In this document: piece by piece, positions 60,888-64,000 of the stretch
How the letters are laid out: each line of letters opens with the position of its first letter
Position numbering within the stretch: the stretch's first letter is position 1
Source of the DNA: Neospora caninum Liverpool
Lineage: Eukaryota; Apicomplexa; Conoidasida; Eucoccidiorida; Sarcocystidae
DNA: 64,000 nt
Direction: 5' to 3'
Assembly: GCF_000208865.1 (NCBI RefSeq)
Contig: NC_018393.1
Location: 2,170,001 to 2,234,000, forward strand
Notes under the pieces: model-generated
What the model saw: only the letters and a program-made list of their open reading frames with translations
What the model was told of the DNA's origin: nothing
Databases searched by the model: none
Translations under genes and position numbers: made by a program

Positions 60888-63800
60888 TTTCGGATGTCAG
60901 TGTAAGCGCTGGAACGAGACAGGAGAAAAACCGATATGCTTAAACACGGCCGACTGAGCAGCCTCAGACTTCAATCGAGGTAGAGCAAAACGGCGGAAAC
61001 GAGAAAAGCAAAATTGTTCGACGGCGCTAAAGCGTTGGAAAGTTAACAGGCTACTGCACGCGAGGCTGTAGTACCGAACACACTCGAAAAGGGAAACGGA
61101 GACCAGGAAGGAGTCCTATCGACAGACTCGAAAGCCCCATCGTACCCCGTGCCGGCGCGTCTCCGGCGACGCCCTCGGTCTTGTTGAAACAGGGAGAAGG
61201 ATAAGAAATTTACCCTCAAGCACGAGGTAGTCGCGAAAAAGAATCTTTCTGGCCTGTTATCGCAAACGCCCCGAACGGACACATCGAACACAGCGGCAAA
61301 CTAGCTGCACGAGGATCGCTCCCCGTGGAGATCCGCAGAAACTGGCACGGCCTGAAATTCGGACCGGCTCCAAAACAGAGTTCCTCCGGTGGAACTTCTA
61401 TTGCTTCGAAGCAGATGACTAAGGGACAAAAAAATGGTTTGAAGACAAGCAACAAAAAGCCGTGGAGGGTTCGACTCGGCTCGAGTCGCAGAGCTCCCAG
61501 CGCAAGACAGTCAACATCGAAAGGTTCCGGAGAAAAGCCTCGCGTGTCACGAACAAGTCGTCGAAGTGAGCCCAGAGAAAAGCGAGTTCTTCCCCTTATT
61601 GCAGCTTGAATTAAAGAGCAAAAGATATGCATTTAGTTGCGTCAATCGCACGTGGAGAGACTCGAGGGTGACTGCATATCTGGTCCGCAGGCGGCGAATG
61701 AGCACGCCGATGCCAGTCACGAGCAGAGGCCGGTGTCGAAGGTTCCTAAATTTCTTGGAAAGAATAGGAACGAGGGGACGCCCGTCTCCTCATTGACTTC
61801 ACGGAGAACTGAGGAGGCGTCAGAGCGTCGTCATCGCGGAGGATCCTCCCTTCTGTGCACGGTGAGGCATCGGGGAGTCCGAGAGGCCAGAACTCGATTT
61901 TGCATGTGCCACGCGCAGTGACTAAACCGGACGGCTGCGCGAAGGTCCGTGTCACCTGCGAATCCTCAACTCAAAAAACGTCGAACCGAGGCTTCTTGGC
62001 GTTAGGTTGTTCATATACACCCACAGCGTCACTGAAATAGCGACTAGAAGGCCAAAAGTTGCCCGGACAGCGCTCGTCGCTGGCGAAAACACCTGGCGGT
62101 TCGGCTGATGGTAGCTTCGCAGTCACTGCGAATTGGCCCGCAATGTTTTTAGCTATTTTACGGGGGTGCTGGCCAGGAAACACACCACGATCCTCACATA
62201 GTTTTCTTCCGCCATTTGGAAATTCGTGCTCGCAGGTGAGTCTCAATAGTGCGGTGAAGAACAGCGAAGACCTGTCTTGCTCCCCCCTTCAAAAGCACAC
62301 GATGTGCTTGTAAGCATTGTTGGCCGGGGGCTGTGTCACCGTACCCCTAAAACCAATTGCAGGCAGAGATTACACAAGATCTCAAAATGCCAGGTGTAAA
62401 GTGGTGCCACAGCGCTGCCTCTCGCTTCCTCGTACGTTTACGACACTGCACAGAACCATTTCCCAAACCGGGACGGCGAATCCGCGGCAGATTTCGGGTA
62501 TACATCCGAATTGTCGAGGTTTGTTCATGACACAGAACACTCCAGAGACTACCCTTAGCGGCCGAACCGGTCAGAGACCACTTTGTCATCACCCTGAACA
62601 GTTGGCTACCGTGCGTCGGTGCGGAGGGGCAACGACGTAGGCTCCACCATCATCCCGTTACAAGTTTCTATGTTCGTGACTGTGAGTGAGGACGAATGTG
62701 GAAAATAGAGTCCTTTCTCGGGAAAAAGGACGCACGGGACCGCCGAAGTGCTGCTGGTACTTAGCATTGGGGCTTGGTGCAACAGTCAAAACCTCGGTCC
62801 ACTAGTCCCCAGCATTTTAACGAGCGGCACACGCTCTCCTGTGCACGAGGAGGTGGGGGTTTGGGGGGAACGTTGCAGCCATAAAACTTCTCGCCACTGG
62901 ACAACTGTCGCCATTGAACAACTCTTGACACCGCCAAAGGAATTCACAAGGCACCCACGTGTCTGCCGTAGCGTTTTGCGGGCTCCAGAACGTGATTACC
63001 AGAGGTTCAATTTGTGTTGTTACATCCACGCGGAATGTGGAGGAAGATCTAGGGCGCTATGGACGCGCAGCAGATCGGCTCGATTGTCAACTCGGGCACG
63101 CCACACATTCCTTAGCGATCCACGCATGAATGGAAGCTACGCTTGTCCGCCTCCCCCCCACGACCACTACGCGAATCCTAAATTTGATTTGTTTTCTACG
63201 CTTTTCCAAGGAATCGTATTCCCCGGAGGCTAGCTACAGGGAGACAACTACCTTAGAGTCCCTCCCGTTGGAGAAGTGGTTCATCCGGGGGGATGTGCAC
63301 CGCGTCGTAGGAGGCCCGCACGGTTGCCAGGTGACTACGATTGGGGATAGAATAGTCTTTGTTGTCTGCGGCCACTTGTTCACTGAGACCGTCAAAACCA
63401 CAGGAGTAGTCACCATTGTCCACTACATCTCGGTTCTCTGATTGCCCCAGGGATGTCTGTGCGTGTTCGCATTTCTCGCAGATGCATTTACCCTCGGCAT
63501 CTCATCAAGCACTGGCAGGATAACAAGCCTTTGGGAGCACCAGACCGAACCTGCGATAGATAAAAATATCTTGGCTGATCGTATAGGCGGCTAATTGCCA
63601 ACCAAACATGCGAACGTTAGGTTTTCCATGAAGCCTACGTTAAGGAGAGCTTGTCGACGGACGTGGAGGCAGAGTCCGAAACAGATGCAGCTTCTTTCTT
63701 CAACACGTATCGTACCCTGCAGATCAAATGGTTCGTACTCGTCAGATAGAAAGCCGATGCTCGAAAAAAAACACGAACCGATGCCGAGCAAAGCGAGAGA

Positions 63801-64000
63801 GCCGTGCAACTGACGCAGAACTGCACAGCCCTTGATCTACCAATGTACAAACTGTCCTACAAATGAGCCTCAGCTACCCGGACTTTCTTTTCAAAAAACA
63901 CCTCAGCGCTACATTCGCCACTGCCCAAACAGGCGTAACCCACGGCTGAGCGAGCCTGTCGCGGGGCATCGGGCGCCGACACAAAACCCCAACGTAAACG
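60888..64000. other. Upstream region of the myristoylated-protein gene; no gene supported
   Basis: About 3.1 kb. The part next to 60888 should contain the promoter and 5' UTR of the - strand gene. Open frames of 100-160 codons occur on both strands (for example 61216-61632 on -, 62748-63233 and 63130-63441 on +), but none has a recognisable domain, clear exon borders or strong third-position GC bias. Base composition beyond 61900 seems less GC-rich than the coding regions. A 27-base sequence near 63604 is nearly repeated at 4152 within the helicase gene. Confidence 0.5.

Overview
The window looks like nuclear DNA of a coccidian apicomplexan, most likely Toxoplasma gondii or a close relative (Neospora, Hammondia). 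The reasons are intron-rich protein genes with GT..AG introns, long purine- or pyrimidine-rich non-coding DNA, many TA, TATC and GTAT microsatellites confined to introns and intergenic DNA, GC-rich third codon positions, proteins loaded with Ser/Glu/Arg low-complexity inserts, and divergent or convergent single genes with no operons. The species call is inference.

Layout. (1) 2-5979, + strand: the 3' part of a DEAD-box RNA helicase resembling DDX42, nine exons. (2) 10168-21207, + strand: a roughly 1,960-residue protein with an EF-hand-like loop, a pseudokinase and leucine-rich repeats, ten exons, C-terminal end uncertain. (3) 23047-40311, - strand: an 11-exon gene for a roughly 4,469-residue LRR-ankyrin protein whose C-terminal third carries four CxxC pairs that read as a FYVE-type zinc finger stretched over about 810 residues. 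(4) 43958-51637, + strand: a 14-exon, 515-residue replication protein A large subunit of the short type, without the RPA70N domain. (5) 52946-60887, - strand: a 14-exon, 779-residue protein of unknown function with a predicted N-myristoylation start. Exon joins were set by hand from GT/AG sites. All splice phases agree within each gene, which is the main support for the models.

Genes 2 and 3 converge on a 1.8 kb spacer. Genes 3 and 4 diverge from a 3.6 kb shared upstream region. Genes 4 and 5 converge on a 1.3 kb spacer. The segments 5980-10167 and 60888-64000 have no gene I can defend. I saw no rRNA or tRNA gene, transposon, CRISPR array or prokaryote-type operon.

Functionally the genes are separate housekeeping or signalling units: RNA helicase (splicing or ribonucleoprotein remodelling), pseudokinase scaffold, possible endosomal membrane scaffold, single-stranded DNA binding for replication and repair, and a possible membrane-anchored adaptor. 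The most unusual items are the split FYVE-like zinc finger, the EF-hand/pseudokinase/LRR combination and the orphan myristoylated protein.
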